A DNA stretch of 7,491 bases from Saprospiraceae bacterium (GTDB lineage Bacteria; Bacteroidota; Bacteroidia; Chitinophagales; Saprospiraceae): positions 1 to 7,491 of the forward strand of contig JAJCYJ010000897.1 of NCBI GenBank assembly GCA_029262975.1, read 5' to 3'. Position numbers and translations under genes: made by a program. Shown piece by piece: positions 6,351 to 7,491 of this stretch. The stretch's first letter is position 1, and each line of letters begins with the position of its first letter. Under the pieces are notes generated by a model that worked only from the letters and a program-made list of their open reading frames with translations, was not told where the DNA came from and made no database searches.

Positions 6351-7491
6351 GAGAAAAGTGTTTTATACTGTTACTGTGTTTATTTTCGCATGGCTCATCA
6401 TAAATTCGTGTGAATCAATCTTCTTCGAAGATAATAGTTGGGAGCTAATAGTAGATAATTCAGGATCTTCTTCCTCCCCGAAGGCTGCTGATCTTACCGG
6501 TGATGGGATCCTGGATATCGTCATAGGTGCAGGTGGCAAAGAATTCGAAGAAACACAAAATGGTGTTCTCGCGATAAATGGAGCAGATGGAACGATTATA
6601 TGGAAAGTTCCTGCCCGAAATCAATATGTCGGCACACCATATTTACGCGATTTTAATCAAGACGAGATAAGCGATGTCCTTATTGGCGGCCGTTCAGCTC
6701 AACTGATGCTCATTAATGGCCAAGATGGAAGTATAATTTGGGAGTACCTCAGCGAAGAACCAGGACAAGATCTGATTAACGACACTTTACTCCTAAATTT
6801 TTTTAATCCGCAAATATGCCCTGATCTAGACCAGGATGGCCAGGAAGATATAGTTGTTTCGTTTGGTGGATTTATAAAAGCACAACCCCAGGTGACTGAA
6901 CGTCCTCGTGGTTATGTTTTAGCTCTTTCTTCTGCAACGGGCAAGGAATTAGTGAGAATGCCGTCCCCGGATAACAAGGAAATTTATTGTACACCTGTTC
7001 TTGTTGATCTCAATGATGGAGAGGGTAATAAAATCTTTTTTGGAACAGGTGGGGAAACGATTGGAGGAAGTTTTTTTCAAATTAAATTCAGTGATTTCAA
7101 AAGTCAGCAGTTTGAAAAAGCGCAACTTCTTTTATCCGATTCACTCAAAGGGTTTATTGCACCACCTCTGATCACAGATATGAATGAGGATAAAGTACTG
7201 GATCTTGTCATTAATGCTGTCAATGGAAAAATAATCTGTTTTGACGGCGCGTCACAACAAGTATCGTGGATGACCAATCTTGGGTTTGGGTACGAAGGAT
7301 ATGCGATGCCTTGCCCCGGAAATTTTTATGGAGAAGATAATGTGCCTGATATTTTTTGCACTTTCGGATACGGACCTTGGCCAGAGACAGAGTTTACAAT
7401 TAATATTCTATTGGATGGAAAAGATGGCTCAATAAAGTACATCGATAGTGCCGGCACTTTTCAATATGCCTCACCTGTAAGTTATGATTTC
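6349..7491 (+). CDS. FG-GAP/PQQ-like beta-propeller lipoprotein, 3' end outside window
   Basis: An open frame of 381 codons from ATG (6349) to the window edge with no stop, so the gene is partial. Residues 1-21 are a lipoprotein leader: RK at 2-3, a hydrophobic stretch at 4-18 and lipobox I18-N-S-C21. The mature part has repeats spaced about 48-61 residues apart, each with an Asp-rich Ca-binding-type loop and a hydrophobic strand. These are DLTGDGILD (48-56), DFNQDEISD (101-109), DLDQDGQED (159-167), a degenerate copy at 220-227, DMNEDKVLD (277-285) and a degenerate copy at 325-334. Between them lie PQQ/quinoprotein-like strands: VLAINGADGTIIW (73-85), LMLINGQDGSIIW (119-131), VLALSSATGKEL (190-201) and KIICFDG (294-300). 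This predicts a beta-propeller of at least six blades, exported and lipid-anchored. No catalytic residues are recognisable; a binding or scaffold role is inference. The gene is divergent from the receptor gene. An in-frame TAA at 6334 fixes the start. Confidence 0.88.
   Translation, partial: MRKVFYTVTVFIFAWLIINSCESIFFEDNSWELIVDNSGSSSSPKAADLTGDGILDIVIGAGGKEFEETQNGVLAINGADGTIIWKVPARNQYVGTPYLRDFNQDEISDVLIGGRSAQLMLINGQDGSIIWEYLSEEPGQDLINDTLLLNFFNPQICPDLDQDGQEDIVVSFGGFIKAQPQVTERPRGYVLALSSATGKELVRMPSPDNKEIYCTPVLVDLNDGEGNKIFFGTGGETIGGSFFQIKFSDFKSQQFEKAQLLLSDSLKGFIAPPLITDMNEDKVLDLVINAVNGKIICFDGASQQVSWMTNLGFGYEGYAMPCPGNFYGEDNVPDIFCTFGYGPWPETEFTINILLDGKDGSIKYIDSAGTFQYASPVSYDF

Noticed and set aside
6330..6413. 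27-codon out-of-frame ORF starting at ATG 6330 and overlapping the start of the propeller gene
   Set aside because: It would begin upstream of the transcription start predicted from the promoter at 6314-6341, and its product has no features. It matters only if a longer transcript exists.

Overview
The window looks like a stretch of a Bacteroidota chromosome, possibly an environmental or marine member of the Saprospiria/Cytophagia type. Three things support this. It carries a TonB-dependent receptor with an N-terminal carboxypeptidase-regulatory-like domain coupled to a DUF4249 lipoprotein, a pairing typical of that phylum. Gene starts lack purine-rich Shine-Dalgarno sites and have A/T-rich leaders. 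Two exact matches to the Bacteroidota -7 promoter element TAnnTTTG lie just upstream of plus-strand genes. Base composition is moderately A/T-rich and looks even throughout by eye. No RNA gene, insertion sequence, integrase or CRISPR array was seen.

Layout from left to right: (1) a minus-strand gene for a DUF481-like outer-membrane beta-barrel protein (6-758); (2) a 119-bp divergent intergenic region holding a candidate promoter and a 14-bp palindrome; (3) a plus-strand type I, Cys-type sulfatase with a lipoprotein-like leader and a C-terminal beta-sandwich-like module (878-2677); (4) a 28-bp convergent junction with only a weak inverted repeat; (5) a minus-strand two-gene operon, with the TonB-dependent receptor (6184-3764) first and the DUF4249 lipoprotein (3764-2706) second, joined by a one-base TGATG overlap; (6) a 164-bp divergent intergenic region; (7) a plus-strand lipoprotein with FG-GAP/PQQ-like beta-propeller repeats, starting at 6349 and running off the right edge. 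This last gene has no stop codon inside the window and is easy to miss.

Functionally the window encodes cell-envelope proteins: an outer-membrane uptake pair (receptor plus probable surface lipoprotein), a sulfatase that would remove sulfate esters from an unknown substrate, an outer-membrane barrel of unknown role and a probably exported propeller lipoprotein. Only the receptor and DUF4249 genes are clearly co-transcribed. Linking the sulfatase to the uptake pair is inference from proximity, because they are convergent and no SusD, glycoside hydrolase, regulator or sulfatase-maturase gene is present.

The most interesting local signal is at 6314-6351. A full Bacteroidota-type promoter ends only 7 bp before the only possible start codon of the propeller gene, which predicts a leaderless or nearly leaderless mRNA. 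A perfect 6-bp inverted repeat spans both the -7 element and the start codon. Nothing here can be called a new system with confidence.
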